Part shown: piece after piece, positions 1 to 10,384 of the stretch
Layout of the letters: each line of letters begins with the position of its first letter
Numbering within the stretch: the stretch's first letter is position 1
Source: Kluyvera intermedia
GTDB taxonomy: Bacteria > Pseudomonadota > Gammaproteobacteria > Enterobacterales > Enterobacteriaceae
Assembly (NCBI RefSeq): GCF_021440345.1
Contig: NZ_JAKCNS010000044.1
Location: 33,795 to 97,794, forward strand
DNA length: 64,000 bases
Direction: 5' to 3'
Position numbers and translations under genes: made by a program
Notes under the pieces: model-generated
What the model was told of the DNA's origin: nothing
Database searches by the model: none
Seen by the model: the letters and a program-made list of their open reading frames with translations, nothing else

Positions 1-41
1 TGGCGTTCGTGAAGCGCCTGGGAGCGTTTGATGCACTCTGA
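1..41 (+). CDS. ydcU: 3' end of putrescine/spermidine ABC permease YdcU (partial)
   Basis: The first 41 bases read as the last codons of an open frame ending in residues [12 protein letters not shown] and TGA at 39-41. The stop lies inside the start of ydcV, which is the usual translational coupling of the two permease genes. YdcU is the first inner-membrane permease of the YdcSTUV spermidine/putrescine-type ABC importer. The assignment rests mainly on position upstream of ydcV, because only about 12 codons are present. Confidence 0.7.
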   Translation, partial: AFVKRLGAFDAL

Positions 42-846
42 ACGGGCACCGCTATTCCTCAAAATTGCCGCCTGGGGAGGGGTTATCTTCCTGCATTTCC
101 CGCTGGCCATTATCGCGATTTACGCCTTTAACACCGAAGACGCGGCGTTCAGTTTTCCCCCTCAGGGGTTGACGCTGCGCTGGTTTAGCGAGGCGGCTGG
201 GCGCGGGGATATTTTCGATGCTGTGACACTGTCACTTAAAATTGCCACCTTCTCGACGTGCATTGCCTTAATACTTGGCACGCTTGCTGCAGCGGCTCTT
301 TGGCGACGGGACTTTTTTGGCAAAAGCGCGGTGTCGCTGTTGCTGATGTTGCCGATTGCGCTGCCGGGCATTGTCACCGGCCTTGCGCTGCTGACGGCAT
401 TTAAAACCGTCAATCTGGAGCCGGGGCTGGTCACGATTATTATCGGCCATGCCACTTTTTGCGTGGTGGTGGTGTTTAACAACGTGATTGCCCGTTTCCG
501 CCGTACTTCGTGGAGCCTCGTTGAGGCATCGATGGATTTGGGCGCTAACGGCTGGCAAACCTTCCGTCACGTGGTGCTGCCAAATCTGAGTTCGGCGCTG
601 CTAGCCGGGGGCATGCTGGCGTTTGCGCTGTCGTTTGATGAAATTATCGTTACCACCTTCACCGCCGGGCACGAGCGCACGCTGCCGCTGTGGTTGCTCA
701 ACCAACTGGGGCGGCCGCGCGATGTGCCGGTGACTAACGTCGTGGCGCTGCTGGTGATGTTACTGACGATGATACCGATTTTAGGGGCATGGTGGCTGAC
801 TCGCGAAGACGAAGGCGCCGCCGGTGGAAGTACGACGTTTAAATAA
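31..846 (+). CDS. ydcV: ABC transporter permease YdcV (polyamine-type)
   Basis: Inner-membrane permease of about 271 residues with about six membrane segments. It carries the EAA loop ([20 protein letters not shown], near residues 170-190) that contacts the ATPase YdcT. The sequence is very close to E. coli YdcV from the start MHSERAP onward, so ATG at 31 is preferred over the TTG one codon upstream. The start overlaps the end of ydcU by 11 bases. The next gene, patD, follows after 14 bases, which links polyamine uptake to putrescine breakdown. High confidence by family and by context. Confidence 0.95.
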   Translation: MHSERAPLFLKIAAWGGVIFLHFPLAIIAIYAFNTEDAAFSFPPQGLTLRWFSEAAGRGDIFDAVTLSLKIATFSTCIALILGTLAAAALWRRDFFGKSAVSLLLMLPIALPGIVTGLALLTAFKTVNLEPGLVTIIIGHATFCVVVVFNNVIARFRRTSWSLVEASMDLGANGWQTFRHVVLPNLSSALLAGGMLAFALSFDEIIVTTFTAGHERTLPLWLLNQLGRPRDVPVTNVVALLVMLLTMIPILGAWWLTREDEGAAGGSTTFK

Positions 847-860
847 AACAGGATCATGCT

Positions 861-2285
861 ATGCAACATAAGTTACTGATTAATGGTGAACTGGTAGCAG
901 GTGAAGGCGAATCGCAGCCGGTATATAACCCGGCGACGGGTGAGATCCTGCTGCAAATTGCCGAAGCCTCCGCCGGACAGGTTGATGCGGCGGTGATTGC
1001 CGCTGACCGTGCGTTCGAACAATGGGGACAAACTACCCCCAAACAGCGTGCAGAATGCCTGCTCAAACTGGCCGATGTGATTGAAGAGCACGCGGAAATC
1101 TTTGCCAAACTGGAGTCGCTTAACTGCGGTAAACCGCTGCACTGCGTGATAAACGATGAGATCCCGGCGGTCGTTGATGTTTTTCGTTTCTTCGCGGGTG
1201 CCGCACGCTGCCTTAATGGGCTGGCGGCGGGAGAATATCTGGAAGGGCACACCTCGATGATTCGCCGCGATCCGGTAGGCGTCGTGGCCTCCATTGCGCC
1301 GTGGAACTATCCGCTGATGATGGCGGCGTGGAAGCTGGCACCGGCGCTGGCGGCGGGGAATTGTGTGGTGATTAAGCCGTCAGAAATCACCCCGTTGACT
1401 GCGTTAACGTTGGGTGAACTGGCCAAAGACATCTTCCCAGCGGGTGTTCTTAACGTGCTGTTTGGCCGAGGCAAAACCGTTGGCGATCCGCTGACCGGGC
1501 ATGCCAGCGTGCGGATGGTGTCGTTAACCGGTTCGATTGCCACCGGTGAGCACATTATTGCCCATACCGCGCCATCGATTAAACGTACCCATATGGAACT
1601 GGGCGGCAAAGCGCCGGTGATTGTGTTTGATGATGCGGATATTGATGCGGTGGTCGAAGGGGTGAGAACCTTCGGTTTTTATAACGCCGGACAGGATTGC
1701 ACCGCTGCCTGTCGAATCTATGCCCAGAAGGGGATTTACGAGAAGCTGGTCGAAAAATTGGCGGCGGCAGTGGCCAGTATCCAGCCTGGTGCACCAGACG
1801 ATCCATCAACCGAGCTAGGACCGCTCAGTTCACAGGCTCATTTGGCGCGGGTGAGCGAGGCGGTGACGCGGGCAAAAGCATTGCCGCACATCAAAGTCGT
1901 GACCGGGGGAGAGAAAGTCGCGGGCAACGGTTACTATTTCCAGCCGACGCTGCTGGCAGGTGCGCGCCAGGAGGATGATATTGTCCAGCGTGAAGTCTTT
2001 GGCCCGGTGGTTAGCGTCACCGTATTCGACGATGAAGCGCAGGTGCTGGCATGGGCCAATGATTCGCAGTACGGCCTGGCGTCATCGGTATGGACGCAGG
2101 ACGTCGGGCGAGCGCATCGGCTGAGCGCCCGTCTCCAGTACGGCTGCACGTGGGTGAACACCCATTTCATGTTGGTGAGCGAAATGCCGCACGGCGGACA
2201 GAAGCTGTCGGGTTACGGGAAAGACATGTCGGTGTACGGGCTGGAGGATTACACCGTGGTCCGTCACGTGATGATAAAGCACTAA
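861..2285 (+). CDS. patD: gamma-aminobutyraldehyde dehydrogenase PatD
   Basis: NAD-dependent aldehyde dehydrogenase of 474 residues that oxidises 4-aminobutanal (from putrescine) to GABA in the cytoplasm. The ALDH signature [15 protein letters not shown] near residue 245 and the catalytic cysteine in [12 protein letters not shown] near residue 280 are visible. Length and sequence match E. coli PatD (YdcW). It follows ydcV closely and probably forms an operon with the ydcSTUV transporter. The GABA produced could be fed to succinate semialdehyde and then to Sad, encoded at 55.9 kb in this window. Confidence 0.96.
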   Translation: MQHKLLINGELVAGEGESQPVYNPATGEILLQIAEASAGQVDAAVIAADRAFEQWGQTTPKQRAECLLKLADVIEEHAEIFAKLESLNCGKPLHCVINDEIPAVVDVFRFFAGAARCLNGLAAGEYLEGHTSMIRRDPVGVVASIAPWNYPLMMAAWKLAPALAAGNCVVIKPSEITPLTALTLGELAKDIFPAGVLNVLFGRGKTVGDPLTGHASVRMVSLTGSIATGEHIIAHTAPSIKRTHMELGGKAPVIVFDDADIDAVVEGVRTFGFYNAGQDCTAACRIYAQKGIYEKLVEKLAAAVASIQPGAPDDPSTELGPLSSQAHLARVSEAVTRAKALPHIKVVTGGEKVAGNGYYFQPTLLAGARQEDDIVQREVFGPVVSVTVFDDEAQVLAWANDSQYGLASSVWTQDVGRAHRLSARLQYGCTWVNTHFMLVSEMPHGGQKLSGYGKDMSVYGLEDYTVVRHVMIKH

Positions 2286-2295
2286 TTACCCCCTT

Positions 2296-2334
2296 CGCGG
2301 TAGGCGGCAGGCCTACCGCGCAGCCCCTCTTTTT
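2296..2334 (+). terminator. rho-independent terminator after patD
   Basis: Perfect 10-bp inverted repeat CGCGGTAGGC (2296-2305) / GCCTACCGCG (2311-2320) with a 5-base loop. It is followed by a C/T-rich stretch ending in a run of six T around 2330. It starts 10 bases past the patD stop and would end the ydc operon. Confidence 0.75.
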
Positions 2335-2396
2335 TGACATGCTCAAAACAACGTGCGAGGATCCGCGCCGTTGAAAAACTGAGCATAGTCAGAGCG

Positions 2397-2633
2397 ATGA
2401 ATAAAAGTCTTGTTTGTACCGCGGTCGTGATTGCCGCTGCGATAGGTGTGGGCACCTGGTTTTCGGCAAGCCGCATTGCGGCATGTGATGGCAATAACCG
2501 CGCCACGGCGGCCTGTCTGGGCGAAGCCTGGGACACAGAAAAAGTAAACCTGATTCCGCAGTACGATCCCAACCGTTACGTCAGCGATCCTTCCACAGAC
2601 AGCATTTTTGCCGCGTCCCAGTTAAAACGCTAA
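2397..2633 (+). CDS. small exported or membrane-anchored hypothetical protein
   Basis: An open frame of 78 residues beginning MNKSLVCTAVVIAAAIGVGTWF, a basic start followed by a hydrophobic segment that looks like a signal anchor or signal peptide. After it comes a polar region with two cysteines (C28 and C38) and an acidic, proline-containing tail. The ribosome-binding site before ATG 2397 is weak (GAG at 2392-2394). An upstream in-frame ATG at 2334 exists but lies within the terminator U-tract, so the shorter form is chosen. I do not recognise the family. It occupies the place where E. coli has ydcY-like small genes. Confidence 0.6.
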   Translation: MNKSLVCTAVVIAAAIGVGTWFSASRIAACDGNNRATAACLGEAWDTEKVNLIPQYDPNRYVSDPSTDSIFAASQLKR

Positions 2634-2830
2634 GCGTTGGCTAAATCACAGAATTAACCGCTTTATAGGCATAACATAATTCTACATTCCGTTTTGCATG
2701 CAGATAATTCATCTGGAGATGAGTTGCTGTGTGCTGAATGTTCTCGAGCGGAAGCGGCGAAAAACTTGATGTACGTCAAAAAACGTAGCATATTGCGCCG
2801 CTTTAACTATCAATGATAAGGACTGGATTG

Positions 2831-3004
2831 GTGACGCTGTACCAACATATGCTCATCTTTTATGCGGTGATGAGCGTTATCTGTGCTTTTATTACCTGGT
2901 TTCTCACCAAAGAAAGCGCCACCATCCGCTTAATCGCGGCGCTGTTGATTGGCGCAACCTGGCCGTTTAGTTTCCCTGTTGCGCTGTTACTGTCGCTATT
3001 CTGA
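2831..3004 (+). CDS. ortT: OrtT-type small membrane toxin
   Basis: Small inner-membrane protein of 57 residues with two hydrophobic helices, ending in WPFSFPVALLLSLF. It is closely similar to E. coli OrtT (YdcX), a toxin reported to lower proton-motive force and ATP under stringent-response conditions. The GTG at 2831 is chosen because VTLYQHMLIFYAVM aligns with the E. coli N-terminus and AAGGA lies 8 bases upstream. A longer ATA-initiated frame from 2813 is unlikely. It is convergent with tqsA, with only 3 bases between the stops. Confidence 0.88.
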   Translation: MTLYQHMLIFYAVMSVICAFITWFLTKESATIRLIAALLIGATWPFSFPVALLLSLF

Positions 3005-3007
3005 ATG

Positions 3008-4039
3008 CTACTTGCTCAGATCGCTTAGCAGAATGGCAATGCTTCTTCCGCCTTCGGTCTGCTCAAGGGCAATTTTAACGATAATAGTTAACGGCACCGA
3101 CAGCAGCATGCCGACCGGGCCAAGCAGCCATCCCCAGAAGATCAGCGACAAAAACACCACCAGAGTCGAAAGGCCGAGGCCGCGTCCCATGATCCGAGGC
3201 TCGAGAATATTGCCAAAAATCAGGTTAATCACCAGATACCCCGCAAGTACGATAAGCGCATCGTAAAAGCCGCTAAACACCAGAACCTGCAGGATAGGAG
3301 GGATCGCCGCCAGCACCGAGCCGATGTTCGGAATATAGTTGAGGGCGAAGGCCAGCAATCCCCAAATAAAGGCGAAACGCACATCCAGCAGTTCCAGCAT
3401 TCCCCACGCGACAAGGCCCGTCACGACGCTGATTGCCGTTTTAAGCACCAGATAGTGCGACACGCTGTCCAGCGCCCGCTGAATGGCCGCCATGCCTTCA
3501 ATTGGCCGGGTCATTACTTGCTGAAGTTTGGCCGGTAGCTGCGGAACTTCGAGCAGCATAAATACCACCGTCAGCAGCAGTAAAAAGATAGATGACATGG
3601 CGTTAGACAGCTGTGTTAACAGCCGGGAAACCAGCGTCATGGCGGCGTTGGGATCGATATACTTAATCAGTTCATCGGGGCTAACGCCGATACCAAAGCG
3701 TTGCATCCATGGCTGCAGGTTATACAGCGGCACCGCCAGCGAGGAACGATATTGCGGCAGGGTGCGTGCCAGTTCATTGAGCGAAGTACCCAGAGAGGCG
3801 AGCAGCAGCACGGCGGCCATGATGATCACCGCTATCAGCAGCGAAATTGCCAGAACCCGAGGCACCCGCCAGCGCACCAGCAGCTGCACCACCGGATTAA
3901 GCACCACCGCAATAAATAGTGCCAGTACGAACGGAACAATAATTTCCGCAGCAAAGCGGATACCGGTAAGAATGATCACCAGCATGCCCAGCATGATGAC
4001 AATTTTTAATCCATTAAGGGTGATGATTGGCCTGGACAT
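3008..4039 (-). CDS. tqsA: AI-2 exporter-family transporter TqsA
   Basis: Multi-spanning inner-membrane protein of 343 residues of the AI-2E (UPF0118/PerM) family. E. coli TqsA (YdgG) affects export of the quorum signal autoinducer-2. Hydrophobic helices fill residues 10-75 and 150-330. The conserved stretches [11 protein letters not shown] and [16 protein letters not shown] are present. It lies next to mdtJI on the opposite strand, as in E. coli. Confidence 0.94.
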   Translation of the reverse strand: MSRPIITLNGLKIVIMLGMLVIILTGIRFAAEIIVPFVLALFIAVVLNPVVQLLVRWRVPRVLAISLLIAVIIMAAVLLLASLGTSLNELARTLPQYRSSLAVPLYNLQPWMQRFGIGVSPDELIKYIDPNAAMTLVSRLLTQLSNAMSSIFLLLLTVVFMLLEVPQLPAKLQQVMTRPIEGMAAIQRALDSVSHYLVLKTAISVVTGLVAWGMLELLDVRFAFIWGLLAFALNYIPNIGSVLAAIPPILQVLVFSGFYDALIVLAGYLVINLIFGNILEPRIMGRGLGLSTLVVFLSLIFWGWLLGPVGMLLSVPLTIIVKIALEQTEGGRSIAILLSDLSK

Positions 4040-4443
4040 GTTGGGTTAACTCCAGCGAAAAACTATAAAGAATATGATAATTGCGATTTGCCTGATAATA
4101 AATGCATTCACATCAAACAACATCAGTAAAGATTTGAAAACATTTTGAGATACTTTGACAATTGTGTTAGAAATTAGCTGTGTTTAACTACTGAGGACAA
4201 TTTTACTCCGCAATGATGAGAAGCAATACCGCGGATAATTGTAATTTTATGGACAATTTGTTCAGGACGTACCTTTCTACCAAACCTTCTGTATTACCTT
4301 CCTATTCTGCCTTCTATGGTGAGCAGCACTGGCGCAACGCGCTTTAGTCTCCTTCTTCGTTTGAGCTAAATTTTAATCATTTTTTTTCAGTTTGCGTTTC
4401 TCGCAAGCTGCGACGGATTATATTCTCATGCAGGAGAAGCACC
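4040..4443. other. AT-rich divergent intergenic region tqsA/mdtJ
   Basis: 404 bases without a convincing gene, clearly richer in A+T than the flanking genes. It must contain the divergent promoters of tqsA and mdtJI. A TTTGACA at 4155-4161 could be a -35 element. The short word GGACAATTT recurs at 4195 and 4253. AT-rich upstream DNA is typical of H-NS-silenced promoters, as reported for E. coli mdtJI, but no specific operator can be named here. Confidence 0.4.
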
Positions 4444-4812
4444 ATGTTTTATTGGATTTTATTAGCCCTCGCCATTGTTGCAGAAATTACGGGTACGCTG
4501 TCTATGAAATGGGCAAGCGTCAGTGATGGAAACACCGGTTTTATTTTGATGCTTGTGATGATCGCCTTGTCATATATTTTCCTTTCGTTTGCGGTAAAAA
4601 AGATTGCCCTCGGCGTGGCCTATGCGCTGTGGGAAGGGATCGGTATTTTGCTTATTACCCTGTTCAGCGTTTTGCTGTTCGACGAAAGCCTGACGGTGAT
4701 GAAAACGGCAGGTCTGGCGACGCTGGTTGCCGGTATCGTGCTGATTAAATCGGGGACGCGTAAATCCCCGAGCAAGCCGATGAATAACGAGGTGGACCAT
4801 GCAGCAGTTTGA
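4444..4812 (+). CDS. mdtJ: spermidine exporter subunit MdtJ
   Basis: Small multidrug resistance (SMR) family protein of 122 residues with four membrane helices and the conserved glutamate in the first helix ([14 protein letters not shown]). It pairs with MdtI to form the spermidine export complex MdtJI in the inner membrane. AGGAG is placed 8 bases before the ATG. It overlaps mdtI by 14 bases, a translational coupling that fits equal production of the two subunits. Confidence 0.96.
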   Translation: MFYWILLALAIVAEITGTLSMKWASVSDGNTGFILMLVMIALSYIFLSFAVKKIALGVAYALWEGIGILLITLFSVLLFDESLTVMKTAGLATLVAGIVLIKSGTRKSPSKPMNNEVDHAAV

Positions 4813-5128
4813 GTGGGTTCACGGCGCATGGCTGGCAGGTTCCATCGTTCTGGAAATTGTCGCTAATATTTTCCTGAAGTTCTCTGACGGCTTTCGCCGC
4901 AAACTGTACGGCATTCTTTCGCTGGTCGCCGTACTGGCCGCGTTTAGTGCGCTGTCGCAGGCGGTAAAAGGTATCGACCTCTCGGTGGCTTACGCTATCT
5001 GGGGTGGTTTTGGGGTTGCCGCAACGCTTGCGGCAGGGTGGATCCTCTTCGGTCAACGCCTGAATTATAAGGGCTGGATTGGCGTAGCTCTGCTTTTGGT
5101 CGGAATGGTACTGATTAAACTCGCCTGA
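4799..5128 (+). CDS. mdtI: spermidine exporter subunit MdtI
   Basis: SMR-family protein of 109 residues with four membrane helices. The conserved glutamate is in helix 1 ([18 protein letters not shown]). It is the partner of MdtJ; both are needed for spermidine export in E. coli. The start codon lies inside the end of mdtJ. Confidence 0.96.
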   Translation: MQQFEWVHGAWLAGSIVLEIVANIFLKFSDGFRRKLYGILSLVAVLAAFSALSQAVKGIDLSVAYAIWGGFGVAATLAAGWILFGQRLNYKGWIGVALLLVGMVLIKLA

Positions 5129-5220
5129 TGTGATCGCTGCCTGAGAAATCGGGCAGCGAAATCGCCTGTCTGTATTACGCTTGTAACAAAGGGTTAATCG
5201 AGCGTATGCGAGGGTGATAC

Positions 5221-7386
5221 ATGTTAAATCCGTCACGCTGGCGCAATATTGCCACGGCCAGAACGCTGTTTGTGATGATCTTTTTAGCCGGCATCGGCCT
5301 GATTTTTTCCATTATCTCATTGTTGTATCTCTCGCAGCAGTTGATTAGCGCTAAAACCAACGACATTGACGCTCGTCGATCTGCACTTTCCGTTGATGGG
5401 GCAATTCAGACATCGATTAACCGCGTGCTGTCGCTGGTTATCGATAACGCCATCTGGGACGATGCCGTTCGTAAAGTTTACCCTCCGACGCTGGATACCA
5501 CCTGGTTGTACAATACCTGGGGTGCCGGTTACAAAATCAATAATCTTTACGACGGCACTTTCGTGTTGGACGAAAATTACCGCGTGCTGTGGGGCGCTTT
5601 TCACAGCAATTCTTTTAACGAGCAGGACCTGCGCTTTTTTGGCGATGGGCTACAGGCGCTGATCGACCGGAATAAGGCGTCGCTCGGCGAAGGGAAGAAC
5701 ATGTTCGCCGGTATTACGCGAACCCGCGAAGGGGTTGCGTTTATTGGCATAGGGCTTATTCGGCCGATGACGGGGCGGCTGCAGATTTATGACGCGACCC
5801 GTCGCTATCTGGTTATCACTCGCCACGTCAATCCGACGCTACTGCGCAATCTCGGCAATACCTTTCAGATTGAAAATCTGACCCTCACCGACGCGCCGCA
5901 AAACCAGTACAACATTCCAATCCGCACTGCCGGAGATCGGGTGGTGGGCTGGCTTAACTGGCAGTTGCGCCAGCCGGGTGTTGAAGCGGCAAATGCGGCA
6001 TCGCCGCAAATTCGTGAAATCGTGCTGCTGGCCACCGGGTTGATTCTGCTGTTTATTTTGTTGAGCAGTCTGGGTTTATGGAAGCTGGCTCGCGGTGAAC
6101 GCCAGGCGCGTGAAATTGCGCTCACCGACTGGCTCAGTCATTTACCCAACCGCCGGGCGTTGATTGAGCAGCTTGAGCGCATCAGCCTGCGTGGCGACAA
6201 AGATCTCAAAACGGTGGTATTTATCGACCTTGACGGGTTCAAAGATGTTAACGACATCTACGGCCATGATATCGGCGATATTCTGATTATCCATATCGCC
6301 GATATGCTGCAAACGCTGGTGCCCTCGGGAGGAATGCTGGCGCGTATGGGCGGCGATGAATTTGCGATGACCGTCGGCGGACAACATTCCCAGGCTCGCG
6401 CCACCGAATTTGCCGTGCGGGTGTTGGATTACCTCAATACGCCGATTCGTATTGGTGAACGGACGCTGCATATCAGCGCCAGTATTGGTATTGCCAGCGG
6501 CACGTTGCAGTCCTGCTCCAGCTCTGAGCTGTTTCGTCAGGCGGATATTGCGATGTACCACTCCAAAATTACCGGTAAGGGGCGCATTACCCACTACGAT
6601 GCCGAACTGAACAGCGTCCGCGAATACCAGTTATCGATTGAAAACGATATTCGTCATGGCCTGGAACATGATGAGTTTGAGGTGTGGTATCAACCGATTG
6701 TCTGCGCGCGTTCTCAGGCGATGGTCGGGGTTGAAGCTCTGGTACGCTGGCCGCGCAGGGCGAAAGGGGAACTGATGCCCGATGCGTTTATCACCATTGC
6801 GGAAACCAGTGGACTGATTTATTCGTTGGGGCAATTTGTGCTGGCTCGCGCCTGTCGGGATCTGCTGGCACATAACGATTTAAAATTGTCGGTGAATATC
6901 TCCCCGGCGCAGTTTCGTGACCCGGAGTTTGAAGAAAAAGTCTCCAGCGTGCTGAAGTCGTCAGGCTTCCCACCGGCGAGGCTGCAACTGGAAGTGACCG
7001 AAACCTATGTGCTGGAAAAACCGGAACGCGCGCGGGCGGCTATTACGGCGCTAAAAGCGCTGGGCACCGCGGTGGCGCTGGACGATTTTGGCACCGGGTA
7101 TTCCAGCATTGGCTATCTACGTCGCTTTAACTTTGACACCATCAAGATCGATAAATCGCTGGCCGGGCTGGTTGATAATGACGATCAGGCGGCGGCATTG
7201 GTGGGTGGAACCATCCGTATTGCCAGCGCGCTGGGGATGACGGTGATTGCCGAAGGAGTGGAAACGGAGAAGCAGATGAAGCTGTTGCGTCTGGCGGGGT
7301 GCGACCAACTACAGGGCTTTTACTTCAGCGAGCCGATGCCGTTGTCATCGCTGCTGGCGTTGCGACACCAGCAGCGACAAAGTTAG
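5221..7386 (+). CDS. membrane CHASE4-type GGDEF-EAL cyclic-di-GMP protein
   Basis: 721-residue two-domain signalling protein. A first membrane helix (about 12-38) is followed by a periplasmic CHASE4-like sensor (about 45-255), a second helix (about 265-288), a GGDEF domain with an intact motif at 377-381, and an EAL domain with E505-A-L-V-R and DDFGTGYSS at 621-629. Both catalytic motifs look complete, so it could make and/or degrade cyclic-di-GMP. The RxxD inhibitory site is not seen five residues before GGDEF. It sits between mdtI and ydgD, where E. coli has no such gene. Its stop overlaps the ydgD stop by 4 bases (convergent). Confidence 0.88.
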   Translation: MLNPSRWRNIATARTLFVMIFLAGIGLIFSIISLLYLSQQLISAKTNDIDARRSALSVDGAIQTSINRVLSLVIDNAIWDDAVRKVYPPTLDTTWLYNTWGAGYKINNLYDGTFVLDENYRVLWGAFHSNSFNEQDLRFFGDGLQALIDRNKASLGEGKNMFAGITRTREGVAFIGIGLIRPMTGRLQIYDATRRYLVITRHVNPTLLRNLGNTFQIENLTLTDAPQNQYNIPIRTAGDRVVGWLNWQLRQPGVEAANAASPQIREIVLLATGLILLFILLSSLGLWKLARGERQAREIALTDWLSHLPNRRALIEQLERISLRGDKDLKTVVFIDLDGFKDVNDIYGHDIGDILIIHIADMLQTLVPSGGMLARMGGDEFAMTVGGQHSQARATEFAVRVLDYLNTPIRIGERTLHISASIGIASGTLQSCSSSELFRQADIAMYHSKITGKGRITHYDAELNSVREYQLSIENDIRHGLEHDEFEVWYQPIVCARSQAMVGVEALVRWPRRAKGELMPDAFITIAETSGLIYSLGQFVLARACRDLLAHNDLKLSVNISPAQFRDPEFEEKVSSVLKSSGFPPARLQLEVTETYVLEKPERARAAITALKALGTAVALDDFGTGYSSIGYLRRFNFDTIKIDKSLAGLVDNDDQAAALVGGTIRIASALGMTVIAEGVETEKQMKLLRLAGCDQLQGFYFSEPMPLSSLLALRHQQRQS

Positions 7387-8207
7387 TTTCCGGCGGCCAG
7401 TGCTTCCAGCTTGTCGCGAAAACCGGTCACGGAGATGGCGCGGTTATCGGCCCGCCAGCGGTCTTTTGCCGCCGGAGCTGAACTTTGTACCGCAATCACC
7501 TGCCAGCCCGCGTCGGTTTTCAACAGCAGCGGTGAGCCACTATCGCCCGGCAGGGTATCGCACTGGTGCGAAAGGACGGAAGCTTGTGCCCACCCGGTCA
7601 CCAGACAATTTTGGTGGCTGTACAGCGACTCAAGATGATCGACCGGATAGCCTGACTGCGTGACTTTACGGTCAACGGCCTTCAGGGCGGCGGTCAGCTC
7701 GGTTTTATCGCCGGTAAACAGCGGAATTGGCGTGATCCCGGACGGCGGGTAGCGCAATACTATCAGGCCGAAATCCCACGGCGCGGCGGACGCCGGAACA
7801 ATCCAGCCGTCACCGTCAGGTTTCAGTCGTTTACCAAGGGACGGGTCGACGCGTCCTTCAATACCATGAATTTCATAGCGCCAGCTGCCTTTTTGCGACA
7901 CGAAACGCAGGGCGATGGCTTTGTCCTGCTTGCCGCGCGGCGGTTCAAGCAGACAGTGTCCGGCGGTTAGCGCCAGGTTGGGGGTAATTAAGGTGGCGGT
8001 GCACAGGTTGCCGCTAGCGGTTTCCAGTTGTCCGATGGCATCCCACGGCGGCTGCGCCGGGTTCGTCACCAGAATGCGATCGTCCTGACCAAAGAACAGG
8101 GTTTTAATATCTTTGGCGCTGATGCCGCTATCACCATCATCGGCGTGTGAAAGAAAAGGTGTTACCGACAACGATCCCAGTAAACAACACACAAAGGCTG
8201 TACGCAT
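7383..8207 (-). CDS. ydgD: secreted trypsin-like serine protease YdgD
   Basis: 274-residue protein with an N-terminal signal peptide (about 1-21, cleavage near SHA-DD). The chymotrypsin-type triad is visible as H84 (TAGHC), D145 (PWDFGLIV) and S223 (GDSGSP). The start MRTAFVCC is chosen because the signal peptide begins there; an upstream ATG at 8252 would place 15 polar residues in front. It is close to E. coli YdgD, a periplasmic protease-like protein of uncertain substrate. It lies downstream of asr-ydgU on the same strand. Confidence 0.92.
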   Translation of the reverse strand: MRTAFVCCLLGSLSVTPFLSHADDGDSGISAKDIKTLFFGQDDRILVTNPAQPPWDAIGQLETASGNLCTATLITPNLALTAGHCLLEPPRGKQDKAIALRFVSQKGSWRYEIHGIEGRVDPSLGKRLKPDGDGWIVPASAAPWDFGLIVLRYPPSGITPIPLFTGDKTELTAALKAVDRKVTQSGYPVDHLESLYSHQNCLVTGWAQASVLSHQCDTLPGDSGSPLLLKTDAGWQVIAVQSSAPAAKDRWRADNRAISVTGFRDKLEALAAGN

Positions 8208-8308
8208 ATGACTCTCTGATGGGGCAATTATGATTATAAAAGAAATACCCAATGAGACTACTATAGACGGGAGGAATGAAAAGTGGGAGAAAAATCAGCG
8301 AACTACGC

Positions 8309-8392
8309 TCAGTAAAAGAAAAACTGGGTTGCGATCAGTGCGCAGATGATAAGTAAAGCCAGGATGAGCTCGAAACGATAGCGCCGCAACAT
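8309..8392 (-). CDS. ydgU: small membrane protein YdgU
   Basis: 27-codon open frame, MLRRYRFELILALLIICALI then ATQFFFY. It has a basic N-terminus and one membrane helix, closely resembling the small protein YdgU that lies between asr and ydgD in E. coli. GGAG stands 6 bases before the ATG. Its position directly downstream of asr suggests co-transcription and acid induction. Confidence 0.85.
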   Translation of the reverse strand: MLRRYRFELILALLIICALIATQFFFY

Positions 8393-8463
8393 GATTGCTC
8401 TCCAGGAAAAAATCGGCGCTATATAAGCGCCGATGTATCATCAAGAATATCCTACCGCTTCAA

Positions 8464-8883
8464 TTATGCAGCTGGCTGTGCAGCTGGTTTTGCAGCTTCG
8501 TGTTTAACTGCTTTTTTGTGTTTTTTAGCAGCCTGAGCTTTCTGAGCTACAGCAGGTTTAGCTGCTGCTTTTTTGTGTTTCTTAGCAGCCTGAGCTTTCT
8601 GCTCTACAGCAGGTTTAGTTGCTGCTTTTTTGTGTTTCTTAGCGGCCTGAGCTTTCTGCTCTACAGCAGGTTTAGCGGCTGCTTTTTTGTGTTTTTTAGC
8701 AGCTTGAGCTTTCTGAGCTGGAGCGGCTTTCTTGTGTTTTTTGTGATGAGTGGTTTTCGCTGGAGCCGCGTGAGTAGCGGTCGCAGTGGCAGCCGGAGCC
8801 GGAGTTGCAACTGCGTCAGCAGCGAATGCAGCGGAAGACAGACCCATAGCAGCGGCAACAACCAGAGCTAATACTTTTTTCAT
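8464..8883 (-). CDS. asr: acid shock protein Asr
   Basis: 139-residue periplasmic protein with a signal peptide ([22 protein letters not shown]), followed by an alanine- and lysine-rich, highly repetitive basic body. Four copies of a 19-residue unit with the core [12 protein letters not shown] are seen. Asr is strongly induced at low pH in enterobacteria under RstAB control and is intrinsically disordered. A GAGGG ribosome-binding site precedes the ATG. A good RstA box lies upstream (8988-9001). Confidence 0.96.
   Translation of the reverse strand: MKKVLALVVAAAMGLSSAAFAADAVATPAPAATATATHAAPAKTTHHKKHKKAAPAQKAQAAKKHKKAAAKPAVEQKAQAAKKHKKAATKPAVEQKAQAAKKHKKAAAKPAVAQKAQAAKKHKKAVKHEAAKPAAQPAA
8508..8735 (-). 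repeat. four tandem 57-bp units inside asr
   Basis: The word GCCTGAGCTTTCT (fourth copy GCTTGAGCTTTCT) recurs at about 8531, 8588, 8645 and 8702, exactly 57 bases apart. It encodes the 19-residue Lys/Ala unit. Copy number at this locus is likely to vary between strains by slippage or recombination. Confidence 0.85.
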
Positions 8884-8935
8884 TCTAATACCCTCGAATT
8901 GGTTTTTTCATTCAACCCCACTGCGGGGCCGTTGA

Positions 8936-9001
8936 AAGAACTATACCTTCGAGCGCTTAGGCTTTCCGTGAGTGATTGGTTTCGGCGTGTAACGTAATGT
9001 A
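8936..9001 (-). promoter_or_regulatory. asr promoter with RstA box
   Basis: Read on the minus strand, TACATTACGTTACA (8988-9001) matches the RstA consensus TACATNTNGTTACA at all fixed positions but one. About 43 bases downstream, GTATAGTTC gives a good -10 (TATAGT near 8939-8944). The leader then runs to asr at 8883. This is the expected acid-responsive promoter. Confidence 0.75.
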
Positions 9002-9052
9002 CGAGATTTGTAGACTCTATGTACGGGGCAATTTTCATTACCCCATAATGAG

Positions 9053-10249
9053 TTAGCTGCGGCAGGCCGGCTGGCTGGAACGCTGAGCCAGGTAAACGCG
9101 CAGGATAAGTACGAAGGCCATCGCCACTACCACCGAAGCAATCAGGTAAATACTCTCCAGTCCGTAATAACCGGCAATCCAGCCCGCCACCGGCCCGGTT
9201 ATCCCTAACGCCAGATCGAGAAATGCGGAGTAGGTGCCGAGCGCCGTGCCCTGGTTTTGCTCTTCAACCTGCTTAACCGCCTCAACGCCCAGCGCCGGGA
9301 AGACCAGCGAGAAACCTGAACCAGTAAGAAACGCGCCTACGCCCGCCAGCCATGCGTTGGGTGCGAACCAGATAATTAAGAGCCCCAGGCATTCGACCAC
9401 AAAACAAATGAGCGACACGCGAATGCCGCCAAAGCGAATAATCGTATTGCCGAGGACAAGGCGAATACAGATAAAACCAATGCTAAACAGTGACAGCGTA
9501 AACGCCGCTCCTTGCCAGCCATGAGCGGTGAAGTAGAGGGTAATAAAGGTGGCAATGACGCCAAAGCCGACGGTGCCCAAGCCTAAACCCAGACCGTAGG
9601 GCCAGATTTTGCGCGCCACTACGTGGAAAGGGGCGCGCACGCCAGCGCTCACGCTGACATCATCGCGGGTACGAGCAAACAGCAGGCCAATCAGCGCAAT
9701 GATGACGATAAGCGTCGCAAAACCGCCGATACCAAACCAACCGTTGAGCAGCACACCGAGCGGGGCACCGGCGGCCATAGCGACGTAGGTGGCGACCCCG
9801 TTCCACGAAATCACGCGTGAGGTGTGGATTGCGCCGACGGTTTTAATGCCCCACAGCGTTGACCCGGTTGACGTAAAGCTTTCGCCGACCCCCAAAAACA
9901 CGCGCCCAATGAGCAATAGCGCGACCGCCGCTAGCGGACTGGCAATCACGGCTGCCGCGGCGAGGGTAAATAAACCGCTCATCAGGCAGCAAATAATCCC
10001 CAGACTGACGACCTTTTTCGGCCCCCAGATATCGGTATAGCGCCCGGCATGAGGGCGGCTGACGAGGGTGGAGATATATTGCAGGCTGATAACCGCCCCG
10101 GCCACCAGCGTGCTGTAGCCGAGATCGTAGTGAATAAAACCCGGCAGTACCGCCAGCGGAAGACCGATAGAGAGGTAGCAGATACAGGTGAAAACGACTA
10201 TCGAGATAATGCGTAGATTGAGCTGAGTATTGCTAGTGTAGGGAGTCAT
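9053..10249 (-). CDS. MFS transporter of the YfcJ/YhhS type
   Basis: About 398 residues with 12 predicted membrane helices. It resembles the YhhS/YfcJ family of major-facilitator drug/arabinose-efflux-like transporters (SIGLPLAVLPGFIHYDLGYST, GRYTDIWGPKKV). The start at 10249 (MTPYTSNTQL) is preferred because two upstream in-frame ATGs (10282 and 10297) fall in or next to a perfect dyad that looks like an operator. No strong ribosome-binding site is seen for any of the three. Substrate unknown. The gene is not at this position in E. coli. Confidence 0.82.
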   Translation of the reverse strand: MTPYTSNTQLNLRIISIVVFTCICYLSIGLPLAVLPGFIHYDLGYSTLVAGAVISLQYISTLVSRPHAGRYTDIWGPKKVVSLGIICCLMSGLFTLAAAAVIASPLAAVALLLIGRVFLGVGESFTSTGSTLWGIKTVGAIHTSRVISWNGVATYVAMAAGAPLGVLLNGWFGIGGFATLIVIIALIGLLFARTRDDVSVSAGVRAPFHVVARKIWPYGLGLGLGTVGFGVIATFITLYFTAHGWQGAAFTLSLFSIGFICIRLVLGNTIIRFGGIRVSLICFVVECLGLLIIWFAPNAWLAGVGAFLTGSGFSLVFPALGVEAVKQVEEQNQGTALGTYSAFLDLALGITGPVAGWIAGYYGLESIYLIASVVVAMAFVLILRVYLAQRSSQPACRS

Positions 10250-10290
10250 AACGCTAAACGGATAAGTCAAAAGTGGCTTCATTATAGGAA

Positions 10291-10317
10291 TTGCCATCTA
10301 GTATGGCGAGATGGCAA
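10291..10317. promoter_or_regulatory. 9-bp perfect dyad, probable operator
   Basis: TTGCCATCT and AGATGGCAA form perfect inverted arms around nine bases (AGTATGGCG), just upstream of the MFS gene and about 42 bases before its preferred start. Nothing like a T-tract follows, so an operator is more likely than a terminator. The regulator is unknown. Confidence 0.55.
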
Positions 10318-10384
10318 GGCATTTTATGTCAATAACATAAGTACTAAAAATAATGGGCGGCAAACCATTAACCGCCCCTAATGA

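Noticed and set aside
8395..8871. 158-residue plus-strand frame rich in Ser, Phe and Cys
   Set aside because: Antisense shadow of the repetitive asr gene.
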